Below, piece by piece: positions 26,791 to 42,200 of a DNA stretch of 64,000 nt. The notes beneath the pieces are model-generated. The model was given only the letters and a program-made list of their open reading frames with translations, was not told the DNA's origin and searched no databases. Position 1 is the stretch's first letter, and each line of letters begins with the position of its first letter. The stretch spans positions 14,712,611 to 14,776,610 of the forward strand of contig NC_092576.1 of the NCBI RefSeq assembly GCF_037975245.1, given 5' to 3'. The position numbers were made by a program, and so were the translations under genes. This stretch comes from Apostichopus japonicus. Lineage: Eukaryota > Echinodermata > Holothuroidea > Aspidochirotida > Stichopodidae.

Positions 26791-29700
26791 TACATGTTCT
26801 TACATATTCCCCTTTCAAAAGAAGCCACCAGAGAAATATATTCCTGTTAATTTTCTATTTTCATCATCAACATTGTCAATGATAAATAATAATTTGAACA
26901 ACATTGGTAACGCACGATTTGAGACAATAACATGTGTAGCGAGTATATGAATGACGAGTTCAATGAATATACAACGATATGTTGTGAGCAATAAGGTTAA
27001 GACCTAAAGCAGGGAAAAGTTTCGGAAAACTAGTTGTTACAGTTATAGTAAAGTGACATTTTATTGTTACTGTGCTTGTGTTTTTACTGTTTTTCTCTAG
27101 TATATGATGTTTTTTTTACTTCTTTCCATCTGTTCGTTTCTTTACAGCCGGTAAGTCTTCATCATTATTAATATTTGTAGAACCGTGTCATTATCTGTTC
27201 CAAGGAGGTCAATCAATTCCTGTAAATTCTTTATTTTCATGTTTACACAATTTGAATGAAATATTATCATTTGCACAACAATGGTAACGCACGATTTAAT
27301 ACAATAACAAGTTTATCGATGATATGAATGACAAGTTCAGCAAAGATAGAACAATTGCTTGGAAACTAAGCTGTTACTTTAATTTTTAAACATTAATGAT
27401 ATGGACCAGGGATATGAATTCTTGTTCTTTTTTCATTATTTAAGGAAATGTTACAATTTGGACAACATTGGTAACGCACAACGAACATGCTCATCGAAAA
27501 CATGGATCGCAGTGTCTATGAAGATAGAAAGATTGTTGTTATTAATTTGCAGCTTAAACATTTAACAATTGACGATATGAGCTAGTGAGGTGAAGATGAA
27601 AATCAGGGAATTTGCTACAAAAAAGTACATTTTTTACTTATAATAAACGTACATTTTAAAGACGCTGAGTTTGACTTTTTACTAGGATCCATTAACTATA
27701 TTAAAAGATGATAAGTTCTTTTCTTCTTTCTATGTAATTTTGTTTCAGAAGGTAAGTCTTTTTCATGAGTTACCCCTATGTATACTGATTAATTTCAAAT
27801 CCCTCTTCAAAGAAACCATCAACCAGGAGAATTAATTCATAATAAATCATTATTTCATACATAATATTAATTGAAGTGTTTTATTTAACAACATTGTTTA
27901 ATAGTTTAATTCAATAACATGTTCATCGATTATATGATGACAAGTTCAATGAAAATAGAACGTTTGTTTTGAAATGAATTTGTAACTTTAATATTTAACT
28001 ATCAATGTATCAGTTAGCCAGGTTTAGAGACACAAACAGTGGAAAGCTAATGATAACTAATGATTTCAAATGTCATAAACATATGTTTTATAGTCACTGT
28101 GCTTGTGTCTTTGCTTTTTTTCTCTATTATATGACAATTTGTTCTTTTCTTCTATCTATCCGTTTCTTTTCAGGAGGTAAGTATTTATCATGATTAAAGA
28201 TTGCAGGTACATGTTATTACATATTCCCCTTTCAAAAGAAGCCACCAGAGAAATAAATTCCTGTTAATTTTCTATTTTCATCATCAACATTGTCAATGAT
28301 AAATAATAATTTGCACAACATTGGTAACGCACGATTTAAGACAATAACATGTGTATCGAGTATATGAATGACGAGTTCAATCAATATACAACGATATGTT
28401 GTAAGCAATAAGGTTAAGACCCAATGCAGGGAAAAGTTTCGGAAAACTAGTTGTTACAGTTATAGTAAAGTGACATTTTAATGTCACTGTGCTTGTGTTT
28501 TTACTGTTTTTCTCTAGTATATGATGTTTTTTTGTACTTCTTTCCATCTGTTCGTTTCTTTACAGCGGGTAAGTCTTCATCATTATTAATATTTGTAGAA
28601 CCGTGTCATTATCTGTTCCAACGAGGTCAATCAATTCCTGTAAATTCTTTATTTTCATGTTTACACAATTTGAATGAAATATTATCATTTGCACAACAAT
28701 GGTAACGCACGATTTAATACAATAACAAGTTTATCGATGATATGAATAACAAGTTCAGTAAAGATAGAACAATTGTTTGGAAACTAAGTTGTTACTTTAT
28801 TATTTAAACATTAATGATATGGACCAGGGATATGAATTCTTGTTCTTTTTTCATTATTTAAGCAAATATTACAATTTTGACAGCATTGGTAACGCACAAC
28901 GCACATGTTCATCGAAAACATAGATCGCAAGGTCTATGAAGATAGAAAGATTGTTGTTAATAATTTGCAGCTTAAACATTTAACAATTGACGATATGAGC
29001 TAGTGAGGTGAAGATGAAAATCAGGGTATTTGCTACAAAAAAGTACATTTTTTACTTATTATAAACGTACATTTTAAAGACGCTGAGTTTGACTTTTCAC
29101 TTGGATCCATTAATTATATTAAAAGTTCTTTTCTTCTTTGTATGTAATTTTGTTTCAGAAGGTAAGTCTTCTTCATGAGTTACCTTGGTGTATACTTATT
29201 AATTCCGAATCCCTGTTCAAAGAAACCATCAAACAGGAGAATTAATTCATATTAATTCCTTATTTCAAACATAATATTAATGGAAATGTTTTATTTAACG
29301 ACATTGTTTAATAGTTTAATTCAATAACATGTTCATCGATTATATGATGACAAGTTCAATGAAGATAGAACGGTTGTTTTGAAATGAATTTGTAACTTTA
29401 ATATTTAACCAACAATGTATCAGTTAGTCAGGTCTAGAGACAGAAACAGTGGAAAGCTAATGATAACTAATGATTTCAAATGTCATAAACTTATATTGTA
29501 TAGTCACTGTGCTTGTGTCTTTGCTTTTTTGTGTTCTCTATTATATGACAATTTGTTCTTTCCTTCTTTCTATCCGTTTCTTTTCAGGTGGTAAGTATTT
29601 ATCATGATTAAAGATTACAGATACATGTTATTACATATTCCCCTTTCAAAGAAGCAACCAGTGAAATAAATTCTTGTTACTTCTTTGTTATCATCATCAA

Positions 29701-32700
29701 CAATGTCAATGAAATATTAAAATTTGCACAACATTGGTAACGCACAACGAACATGTTTATCGAATACGTGGATCGCAATGTCTATGAAGATAGAACGATT
29801 GTTGTTATTAATTTGTAGCTTTAACATTTAACCATTGACGATATGCGCTAGTGAGGTGAAGATCAAAAACAAGGAATAGGCTACAGAAAACTGTTTTACT
29901 TGTAGTAAACGTACATTTTAAAAACGCTGTGTTTGTCTGTTTACTAGGATCCATTTCTCTATTAAAAGATGATAACTTCTTTTCTTCTTTCTATGTTTCT
30001 TTACAGCCGGTAAGTCTTCATCATTATTAATATTTGTAGAACCGTGTCATTATCTGTTCCAACGAGGTCAATCAATTCCTGTAAATTCTTTATTTTCATG
30101 TTTACACAATTTGAATGAAATATTATCATTTGCACAACAATGGTAACGCACGATTTAATACAATAACAAGTTTATCGATGATATGAATGACAAGTTCAGC
30201 AAAGATAGAACAATTGCTTGGAAACTAAGCTGTTACTTTAATATTTAAACATTAATGATATGGACCAGGGATATGAATTCTTGTTCTTTTTTCATTATTT
30301 AAGGAAATGTTACAATTTTGACAACATTGGTAACGCACAACGAACATGCTCATCGAAAACATGGATCGCAATGTCTATGAAGATAGAAAAATTGTTGTTA
30401 TTAATTTGCAGCTTAAACATTTAACAATTGACGATATGAGCTAGTGAGGTGAAGATGAAAATCAGGGAATTTGCTACAAAAAAGTACATTTTTTACTTAT
30501 AATAAACGTACATTTTAAAGACGCTGAGTTTGACTTTTCACTAGGATCCATTAACTATATTAAAAGTTCTTTTCTTCTTTGTATGTAATTTTGTTTCAGA
30601 AGGTAAGTCTTCTTCATGAGTTACCTTTGTGTATACTTATTAATTTCAAATCCCTGTTCAAAGAAACCATCAACCAGGAGAATTAAGTCATATTAATTCC
30701 TTATTTCAAACATAATATTAATGGAAATGTTTTATTTAACGACATTGTTTAATAGTTTAATTCAATAACATGTTCATCGATTATATGATGACAAGTTCAA
30801 TTAAGATAGAACGTTTGTTTTGAAATGAATTTGTTACTTTAATATTTAACCATCAATGTATCAGTTAGTCAGGTCTAGAGACAGAAACAGTGGAAAGCTA
30901 ATGATAACTAATGATTTCAAATGTCAAAAACTTATATTGTATAGTCACTGTGCTTGTGATTTTGCTTTTTTGTGTTCTCTATTATAAGACAATTTGTTCT
31001 TTCCTTCTTTCTATCCGTTTCTTTTCAGGGGGTAAGTATTTATCATGATTAAAGATTACAGATACATGTTATTACATATTCCCCTTTCAAAGAAGCAACC
31101 AGTGAAATCAATTCTTGTTACTTCTTTGTTATCATCATCAACAATGTCAATGAAATATTTAAATTTGCACAACATTGGTAACGCACAATTTAAGACAATT
31201 AAATGTTTATCGATTATATGAATAACAAATTAAATAAAGATAGAACAATTGTTTTGAAATTAAGTTGTTACTTTAATATTTAAACATTAATGATATGGAC
31301 CAAGGATATAAATTCTTGTTTATTTTTCATTATTTAAGCAAATGTAACAATTTCCACAGCATTGGTAACGCACAACGAACATGTTTATCAAATACATGGA
31401 TCGCAATGTCTATGAAGATAGAACGATTGTTGTTATTAATTTGTAGCTTTAACATTTAACCATTGACGATATGCGCTAGTGAGGTGAAGATCAAAAACAA
31501 GGAATAGGCTACAGAAAACTGTTTTACTTGTAGTAAACGTACATTTTAAAAACGCTGTGTTTGTCTGTTTACTAGGATCCATTTCTCTATTAAAAGATGA
31601 TAACTTCTTTTCTTCTTTCTATGTTTCTTTACAGCCGGTAAGTCTTCATCATTATTAATATTTGTAGAACCGTGTCATTATCTGTTCCAACGAGGTCAAT
31701 CAATTCCTGTAAATTCTTTATTTTCATGTTTACACAATTTGAATGAAATATTATCATTTGCACAACAATGGTAACGCACGATTTAATACAATAACAAGTT
31801 TATCGATGATATGAATGACAAGTTCAGCAAAGATAGAACAATTGCTTGGAAACTAAGCTGTTACTTTAATATTAAAACATTAATGATATGGACCAGGGAT
31901 ATGAATTCTTGTTCTTTTTTCATTATTTAAGGAAATGTTACAATTTTGACAACATTGGTAACGCACAACGAACATGCTCATCGAAAACATGGATCGCAAT
32001 GTCTATGAAGATAGAAAGATTGTTGTTATTAATTTGCAGCTTAAACATTTAACAATTGACGATATGAGCTAGTGAGGTGAAGATGAAAATCAGGGAATTT
32101 GCTACAAAAAAGTACATTTTTTACTTATAATAAACGTACATTTTAAAGACGCTGAGTTTGACTTTTTACTAGGATCCATTAACTATATTAAAAGTTCTTT
32201 TCTTCTTTGTATGTAATTTTGTTTCAGAAGGTAAGTCTTCTTCATGAGTTACCTTTGTGTATACTGATTAATTTCAAACCCCTGTTCAAAGAAACTATCA
32301 ACCAGGAGAATTAATTCATATTAATTCCTTATTTCATACATAATATTAATGGAAATGTTGTATTTAGCAACATTGTTTAATAGTTTAATTCAATAACATG
32401 TTCATCGATTTAATGATGACAATTCAATGAAGATAGAACGTTTGTTTTGAAATGAATTTGTAACTTTAATATTTAACTATCAATGTATCAGTTAGCCAGG
32501 TTTAGAGACACAAACAGTGGAAAGCTAATGATAACTAATGATTTCAAATGTCATAAACTTATGTTTTATAGTCACTGTGCTTGTGTCTTTGCTGTGTTTT
32601 TCTCTATTATATGACGATTTGTTCTTTCATTCTTTCTATCCGTTTCTTTTCAGGGGGTAAGTATTTATCATGATTAAAGATTACAGATACATGTTATTAC

Positions 32701-33200
32701 ATATTCCCCTTTCAAAGAAGCAACCAGTGAAATCAATTCTTGTTACTTCTTTGTTATCATCATCAACAATGTCAATGAAATATTAAAATTTGCACAACAT
32801 TGGTAACGCACAATTTAAGACAATTAAATGTTTATCGATTATATGAATAACAAATTATATAAAGATAGAACAATTGTTTTGAAATTAAGTTGTTACTTTA
32901 ATATTTAAACATTAATGATATGGACCAAGAATATAAATTCTTGTTTATTTTTCATTATTTAAGCAAATGTAACAATTTCCACAGCATTGGTAACGCACAA
33001 CGAACATGTTTATCGAATACATGGATCGCAATGTCTATGAAGATAGAACGATTGTTGTTATTAATTTGTAGCTTTAACATTTAACCATTGACGATATGCG
33101 CTAGTGAGGTGAAGATCAAAAACAAGGAATAGGCTACAGAAAACTGTTTTACTTGTAGAAAACGTACATTTTAAAGACGCTGTGTTTGTCTGTTTACTAG
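26791..33200 (+). repeat. array segment 5, three-exon repeat, microexons 23-34
   Basis: Microexons: CCG 27,148; AAG 27,749; GAG 28,174; CGG 28,566; AAG 29,159; GTG 29,588; CCG 30,007; AAG 30,600; GGG 31,029; CCG 31,635; AAG 32,228; GGG 32,654. The order is a trimer, first CCG (once CGG), then AAG, then a G-starting triplet that varies (GAG, GTG, GGG, GGG). Unit length is about 1.4-1.6 kb. The modules are less alike than in segments 2 and 6, so triplet bases have diverged while splice signals have not. The CGG at 28,566 differs from its CCG relatives by one base. Confidence 0.85.
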
Positions 33201-36200
33201 GATCCATTAACTACATTAAAATATGATAAGTTCTTTTCTCCTTTCTATGTTTTTTTTTCAGTCGGTAAGTCTTTTTCATGAGTTACGTTTGTGTATACTT
33301 ATGATTATGAAATCCCGGTTCAAAGAAACCATCAAACAGGAGAATTATTTCATATTAATTCCTTATTTCATACATAATATTAATGGAAATGTTTTATTTA
33401 GCAACATTGTTTAATAGTTTAATTCAATAACATGTTCATCGATTTAATGATGACAAGTTCAATGAAGATAGAACGTTTGTTTTGAAATGAATTTGTAACT
33501 TTAATATTTAACTATCAATGTATCAGTTAGCCAGGTTTAGAGACACAAACAGTGGAAAGCTAATGATAACTAATGATTTCAAATGTCATAAACTTATATT
33601 TTACAGTCACTGTGCTTGTGCCTTTGCTGTGTTTTTCTCTATTATATGACGATTTGTTCTTTCCTTCTATCTATCCGTTTCTTTTCAGGGGGTAAGTATT
33701 TATCATGATTAAAGATTACAGATACATGTTATTACATATTCCCCTTTCAAAGAAGCAACCAGTGAAATCAATTCTTGTTACTTCTTTGTTATCATCATCA
33801 ACAATGTCAATGAAATATTAAAATTTGTACAACATTGGTAACGCACAATTTAAGACAATTAAATGTTTATCGATTAAATGAATAACAAGTTAAATAAAGA
33901 TAGAACAATTGTTTTGAAATTAAGTTGTTACTTTAATATTTAAACATTAATGATATGGACCAAGGATATAAATTCTTGTTTATTTTTCATTATTTAAGCA
34001 AATGTAACAATTTCCACAGCATTGGTAACGCACAACGAACATGTTTATCGAATACATGGATCGCAATGTCTATGAAAATAGAACGATTGTTGTTATTAAT
34101 TTGTAGCTTAAACATTTAACAATTGACGATTTGAGCTAGTGAGGTGAAGATGAAAATCAGGGAATTTGCTACAAAAAAGTACATTTTTTACTTATAATAA
34201 ACGTACATTTTAAAGATGCTGAGTTTGACTTTTCACTAGGATCCATTAACTATATTAAAAGTTCTTTTCTTCTTTGTATGTAATTTTGTTTCAGAAGGTA
34301 AGTCTTCTTCATGAGTTACCTTTGTGTATACTGATTAATTTCAAACCCCTGTTCAAAGAAACCATCAACCAGGAGAATTAATTCATATTAATTCCTTATT
34401 TCATACATAATATTAATGGAAATGTTTTATTTAGCAACATTGTTTAATAGTTTAATTCAATAACATGTTCATCGATTTAATGATGACAAGTTCAATGAAG
34501 ATAGAACGTTTGTTTTGAAATGAATTTGTAACTTTAATATTTAACTATCAATGTATCAGTTAGCCAGGTTTAGAGACACAAACAGTGGAAAGCTAATGAT
34601 AACTAATGATTTCAAATGTCATAAACTTATGTTTGATAGTCACTGTGCTTGTGTCTTTGCTGTGTTTTTTTCAATTATATGACGATTTGTTCTTTCATTC
34701 TTTCTCTCTGTTTCTTTTCAGGGGGTAAGTATTTATCATGATTAAAGATTACAGATACATGTTATTACATATTTCCCTTTCAAAGAAGCAACCAGTGAAA
34801 TCAATTCTTGTTACTTCTTTGTTATCATCATCAACAATGTCAATGAAATATTAAAATTTGCACAACATTGGTAACGCACAATTTAAGACAATTAAATGTT
34901 TATCGATTATATGAATAACAAGTTAAATAAAGATAGAACAATTGTTTTGAAATTAAGTTGTTACTTTAATATTTAAACATTAATGATATGGACCAAGAAT
35001 ATAAATTCTTGTTTATTTTTCATTATTTAAGCAAATGTAACAATTTCCACAGCATTGGTAACGCACAACGAACATGATTATCGAATACATGGATCGCAAT
35101 GTCTATGAAGATAGAACGATTGTTGTTATTAATTTGTAGCTTTAACATTTAACCATTGACGATATGCGCTAGTGAGGTGAAGATCAAAAACAAGGAATAG
35201 GCTACAGAAAACTGTTTTACTTGTAGAAAACGTACATTTTAAAGACGCTGTGTTTGTCTGTTTACTAGGATCCATTAACTACATTAAAATATGATAAGTT
35301 CTTTTCTCCTTTCTATGTTTTTTTTTTTCAGTCGGTAAGTCTTTTTCATGAGTTACGTTTGTGTATACTTATGATTATCAAATCCCTGTTCAAAGAAACC
35401 ATCAAACAGGAGAATTAATTCATATTAATTCCTTATTTCATACATAATATTAATGGAAATGTTTTATTTAGCAACATTGTTTAATAGTTTAATTCAATAA
35501 CATGTTCATCGATTTAATGATGACAAGTTCAATGAAGATAGAACGTTTGTTTTGAAATGAATTTGTAACTTTAATATTTAACTATCAATGTATCAGTTAG
35601 CCAGGTTTAGAGACACAAACAGTGGAAAGCTAATGATAACTAATGATTTCAAATGTCATAAACTTATATTTTACAGTCACTGTGCTTGTGTCTTTGCTGT
35701 TTTTTCTCTATTATATGACAATTTGTTCTTTCCTTCTTTCTCTCTGTTTCTTTTCAGGGGGTAAGTATTTATCATGATTAAAGATTGCAGATACATGTTA
35801 TTACATATTCCCCTTTCAAAAAGAAGCCACCAGAGAAATCAATTCCTGTTAATTTTTGATTTTCATCATCAACATTGTCAATGAAAAATTATAATTTGCA
35901 CAAAATTCTTTATTTTCATGTATACACAATTTGAATGAAATATTATAATATGCACAACAATGGTAACACAAGATTTAATACAATAACAACTTTATCGATG
36001 ATATGAATGACAAGTACAGTAAAGATAGAACAATTGTTTGGAAACTAAGTTGTTACTTTATTATTTAAACATTAATAATATGGACCAGGGATATGAATTC
36101 TTGTTCTTTTTTCATTATTTAAGGAAATGTAACAATTTCCACAGCATTGGTAACGCACAACGAACATGCTCATCGAAAACATGGATCGCAATGTCTTTGA

Positions 36201-39200
36201 AGATAGAACGATTGTTGTTATTAATTTACAGCTTAAACATTTAACCATTGACGATATGCGCTAGTGAGGTGAAGATCAAAAACAAGGAATAGGCTACAGA
36301 AAACTGTTTTACTTGTTGTAAACGTTCATTTTAAAGACGCTGTGTTTGTCTGTTTACTAGGATCCATTTCTCTATTAAAAGATGATAAGTTCTTTTCTCC
36401 TTTCTATGTTTTTTTTTTTTTTTTTCAGTCGGTAAGTCTTTTACATGAGTTACGTTTGTGTATACTCATGATTATCAAATCCCTGTTCAAAGAAACCATC
36501 AAGCAGGAGAATTAATTCATATTAATTCCTTATTTCATACATAATATTAATGGAAATGTTTTATTTAACAACATTGTTTAATAGTTTAATTCAATAACAT
36601 GTTCATCGATAATATGATGTCAAGTTCAATGAAGATAGAACGTTTGTTTTGAAATGAATTTGTAACTTTAATATTTAACTATCAATGTATCAGTTAGCCA
36701 GGTTTAGAGACACAAACAGTGGAAAGCTAATGATAACTAATGATTTCAAATGTCATAAACTTATATTTTACAGTCACTGTGCTTGTGTCTTTGCTGTTTT
36801 TTTCTCTATTATATGACAATTTGTTCTTTCCTTATATCTATCCGTTTCTTTTCAGGGGGTAAGTATTTATCATGATTAAAGATTGCAGATACATTTTATT
36901 ACAAATTCCCCTTTCAAAGAAGCAACCAGTGAAATCAATTCTTGTTACTTCTTTGTTATCATCATCAACAATGTCAATGAAATATTAAAATTTGCACAAC
37001 ATTGGTAACGCACAATTTAAGACAATTAAATGTTTATCGATTATATGAATAACAAATTAAATAAAGATAGAACAATTGTTTTGAAATTAAGTTGTTACTT
37101 TAATATTTAAACATTAATGATATGGACCAAGGATATAAATTCTTGTTTATTTTTCATTATTTAAGCAAATGTAACAATTTCCACAGCATTGGTAACGCAC
37201 AACGAACATGATTATCGAATACATGGATCGCAATGTCTATGAAGATAGAACGATTGTTGTTATTAATTTGTAGCTTTAACATTTAAACATTGACGATATG
37301 CGCTAGTGAGGTGAAGATCAAAAACAAGGAATAGGCTACAGAAAACTGTTTTACTTGTTGTAAACGTTCATTTTAAAGACGCTGTGTTTGTCTGTTTACT
37401 AGGATCCATTTCTCTATTAAAAGATGATAAGTTCTTTTCTCCTTTCTATGTTTTTTTTTTTTTTTTCAGTCGGTAAGTCTTTTTCATGAGTTACGTTTGT
37501 GTATACTCATGATTATCAAATCCCTGTTCAAAGAAACCATCAAGCAGGAGAATTAATTCATATTAATTCCTTATTTCATACATAATATTAATGGAAATGT
37601 TTTATTTAACAACATTGTTTAATAGTTTAATTCAATAACATGTTCATCGATTATATGATGTCAAGTTCAATGAAGATAGAACGGTTGTTTTGAAATGAAT
37701 TTGTAACTTTAATATTTAACTATCAATGTATCAGTTAGCCAGGTTTAGAGACACAAACAGTGGAAAGCTAATGATAACTAATGATTTCAAATGTCATAAA
37801 CTTATATTTTACAGTCACTGTGCTTGTGTCTTTGCTGTTTTTTCTCTATTATATGACAATTTGTTCTTTCCTTCTTTCTCTCTGTTTCTTTTCAGGGGGT
37901 AAGTATTTATCATGATTAAAGATTGCAGATACATGTTATTACATATTCCCCTTTCAAAAAGAAGCCACCAGAGAAATCAATTCCTGTTAATTTTTGATTT
38001 TCATCATCAACATTGTCAATGAAAAATTATAATTTGCACAAAATTCTTTATTTTCATGTATACACAATTTGAATGAAATATTATAATATGCACAACAATG
38101 GTAACACACGATTTAATACAATAACAACTTTATCGATGATATGAATGACAAGTACAGTAAAGATAGAACAATTGTTTGGAAACTAAGTTGTTACTTTATT
38201 ATTTAAACATTAATAATATGGACCAGGGATATGAATTCTTGTTCTTTTTTCATTATTTAAGGAAATGTAACAATTTCCACAGCATTGGTAACGCACAACG
38301 AACATGCTCATCGAAAACATGGATCGCAATGTCTTTGAAGATAGAACGATTGTTGTTATTAATTTACAGCTTAAACATTTAACCATTGACGATATGCGCT
38401 AGTGAGGTGAAGATCAAAAACAAGGAATAGGCTACAGAAAACTGTTTTACTTGTTGTAAACGTTCATTTTAAAGACGCTGTGTTTGTCTGTTTACTAGGA
38501 TCCATTTCTCTATTAAAAGATGATAAGTTCTTTTCTCCTTTCTATGTTTTTTTTTTTTTTTTCAGTCGGTAAGTCTTTTTCATGAGTTACGTTTGTGTAT
38601 ACTCATGATTATCAAATCCCTGTTCAAAGAAACCATCAAGCAGGAGAATTAATTCATATTAATTCCTTATTTCATACATAATATTAATGGAAATGTTTTA
38701 TTTAACAACATTGTTTAATAGTTTAATTCAATAACATGTTCATCGATAATATGATGTCAAGTTCAATGAAGATAGAACGTTTGTTTTGAAATGAATTTGT
38801 AACTTTAATATTTAACTATCAATGTATCAGTTAGCCAGGTTTAGAGACACAAACAGTGGAAAGCTAATGATAACTAATGATTTCAAATGTCATAAACTTA
38901 TATTTTACAGTCACTGTGCTTGTGTCTTTGCTGTTTTTTTCTCTATTATATGACAATTTGTTCTTTCCTTATATCTATCCGTTTCTTTTCAGGGGGTAAG
39001 TATTTATCATGATTAAAGATTGCAGATACATTTTATTACAAATTCCCCTTTCAAAGAAGCAACCAGTGAAATCAATTCTTGTTACTTCTTTGTTATCATC
39101 ATCAACAATGTCAATGAAATATTAAAATTTGCACAACATTGGTAACGCACAATTTAAGACAATTAAATGTTTATCGATTATATGAATAACAAATTAAATA

Positions 39201-42200
39201 AAGATAGAACAATTGTTTTGAAATTAAGTTGTTACTTTAATATTTAAACATTAATGATATGGACCAAGGATATAAATTCTTGTTTATTTTTCATTATTTA
39301 AGGAAATGTAACAATTTCCACAGCATTGGTAACGCACAACGAACATGATTATCGAATACATGGATCGCAATGTCTATGAAGATAGAACGATTGTTGTTAT
39401 TAATTTGTAGCTTTAACATTTAAACATTGACGATATGCGCTAGTGAGGTGAAGATCAAAAACAAGGAATAGGCTACAGAAAACTGTTTTACTTGTTGTAA
39501 ACGTTCATTTTAAAGACGCTGTGTTTGTCTGTTTACTAGGATCCATTTCTCTATTAAAAGATGATAAGTTCTTTTCTCCTTTCTATGTTTTTTTTTTTTT
39601 CAGTCGGTAAGTCTTTTTCATGAGTTACGTTTGTGTATACTCATGATTATCAAATCCCTGTTCAAAGAAACCATCAAGCAGGAGAATTAATTCATATTAA
39701 TTCCTTATTTCATACATAATATTAATGGAAATGTTTTATTTAACAACATTGTTTAATAGTTTAATTCAATAACATGTTCATCGATTATATGATGTCAAGT
39801 TCAATGAAGATAGAACGGTTGTTTTGAAATGAATTTGTAACTTTAATATTTAACTATCAATGTATCAGTTAGCCAGGTTTAGAGACACAAACAGTGGAAA
39901 GCTAATGATAACTAATGATTTCAAATGTCATAAACTTATATTTTACAGTCACTGTGCTTGTGTCTTTGCTGTTTTTTCTCTATTATATGACAATTTGTTC
40001 TTTCCTTCTTTCTCTCTGTTTCTTTTCAGGGGGTAAGTATTTATCATGATTAAAGATTGCAGATACATGTTATTACATATTCCCCTTTCAAAAAGAAGCC
40101 ACCAGAGAAATCAATTCCTGTTAATTTTTGATTTTCATCATCAAAATTGTCAATGAAAAATTATAATTTGCACAAAATTCTTTATTTTCATGTATACACA
40201 ATTTGAATGAAATATTATAATATGCACAACAATGGTAACACAAGATTTAATACAATAACAACTTTATCGATGATATGAATGACAAGTACACTAAAGATAG
40301 AACAATTGTTTGGAAACTAAGTTGTTACTTTATTATTTAAACATTAATAATATGGACCAGGGATATGAATTCTTGTTCTTTTTTCATTATTTAAGGAAAT
40401 GTAACAATTTCCACAGCATTGGTAACGCACAACGAACATGCTCATCGAAAACATGGATCGCAATGTCTTTGAAGATAGAACGATTGTTGTTATTAATTTG
40501 CAGCTTAAACATTTAACCATTGAGGATATGCGCTAGTGAGGTGAAGATCAAAAACAAGGAATAGGCTACAGAAAACTGTTTTACTTGTTGTAAACGTTCA
40601 TTTTAAAGACGCTGTGTTTGTCTGTTTACTAGGATCCATTTCTCTATTAAAAGATGATAAGTTCTTTTCTCCTTTCTATGTTTTTTTTTTTTTTCAGTCG
40701 GTAAGTCTTTTACATGAGTTACGTTTGTGTATACTCATGATTATCAAATCCCTGTTCAAAGAAACCATCAAGCAGGAGAATTAATTCATATTAATTCCTT
40801 ATTTCATACATAATATTAATGGAAATGTTTTATTTAACAACATTGTTTAATAGTTTAATTCAATAACATGTTCATCGATTATATGATGTCAAGTTCAATG
40901 AAGATAGAACGGTTGTTTTGAAATGAATTTGTAACTTTAATATTTAACTATCAATGTATCAGTTAGCCAGGTTTAGAGACACAAACAGTGGAAAGCTAAT
41001 GATAACTAATGATTTCAAATGTCATAAACTTATATTTTACAGTCACTGTGCTTGTGTCTTTGCTGTTTTTTCTCTATTATATGACAATTTGTTCTTTCCT
41101 TCTTTCTCTCTGTTTCTTTTCAGGGGGTAAGTATTTATCATGATTAAAGATTGCAGATACATGTTATTACATATTCCCCTTTCAAAAAGAAGCCACCAGA
41201 GAAATCAATTCCTGTTAATTTTTGATTTTCATCATCAACATTGTCAATGAAAAATTATAATTTGCACAAAATTCTTTATTTTCATGTATACACAATTTGA
41301 ATGAAATATTATAATATGCACAACAATGGTAACACACGATTTAATACAATAACAACTTTATCGATGATATGAATGACAAGTACAGTAAAGATAGAACAAT
41401 TGTTTGGAAACTAAGTTGTTACTTTATTATTTAAACATTAATAATATGGACCAGGGATATGAATTCTTGTTCTTTTTTCATTATTTAAGGAAATGTAACA
41501 ATTTCCACAGCATTGGTAACGCACAACGAACATGCTCATCGAAAACATGGATCGCAATGTCTTTGAAGATAGAACGATTGTTGTTATTAATTTGCAGCTT
41601 AAACATTTAACCATTGACGATATGCGCTAGTGAGGTGAAGATCAAAAACAAGGAATAGGCTACAGAAAACTGTTTTACTTGTTGTAAACGTTCATTTTAA
41701 AGACGCTGTGTTTGTCTGTTTACTAGGATCCATTTCTCTATTAAAAGATGATAAGTTCTTTTCTCCTTTCTATGTTTTTTTTTTTTTTTCAGTCGGTAAG
41801 TCTTTTACATGAGTTACGTTTGTGTATACTCATGATTATCAAATCCCTGTTCAAAGAAACCATCAAGCAGGAGAATTAATTCATATTAATTCCTTATTTC
41901 ATACATAATATTAATGGAAATGTTTTATTTAACAACATTGTTTAATAGTTTAATTCAATAACATGTTCATCGATTATATGATGTCAAGTTCAATGAAGAT
42001 AGAACGGTTGTTTTGAAATGAATTTGTAACTTTAATATTTAACTATCAATGTATCAGTTAGCCAGGTTTAGAGACACAAACAGTGGAAAGCTAATGATAA
42101 CTAATGATTTCAAATGTCATAAACTTATATTTTACAGTCACTGTGCTTGTGTCTTTGCTGTTTTTTCTCTATTATATGACAATTTGTTCTTTCCTTCTTT

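Noticed and set aside
23131-28193. 62-63-codon frames starting MYQLARFRDTNSGK, several copies
   Set aside because: Same reason: they read through the pyrimidine tract and the donor of the microexon (ending in the translated FSGGK part).
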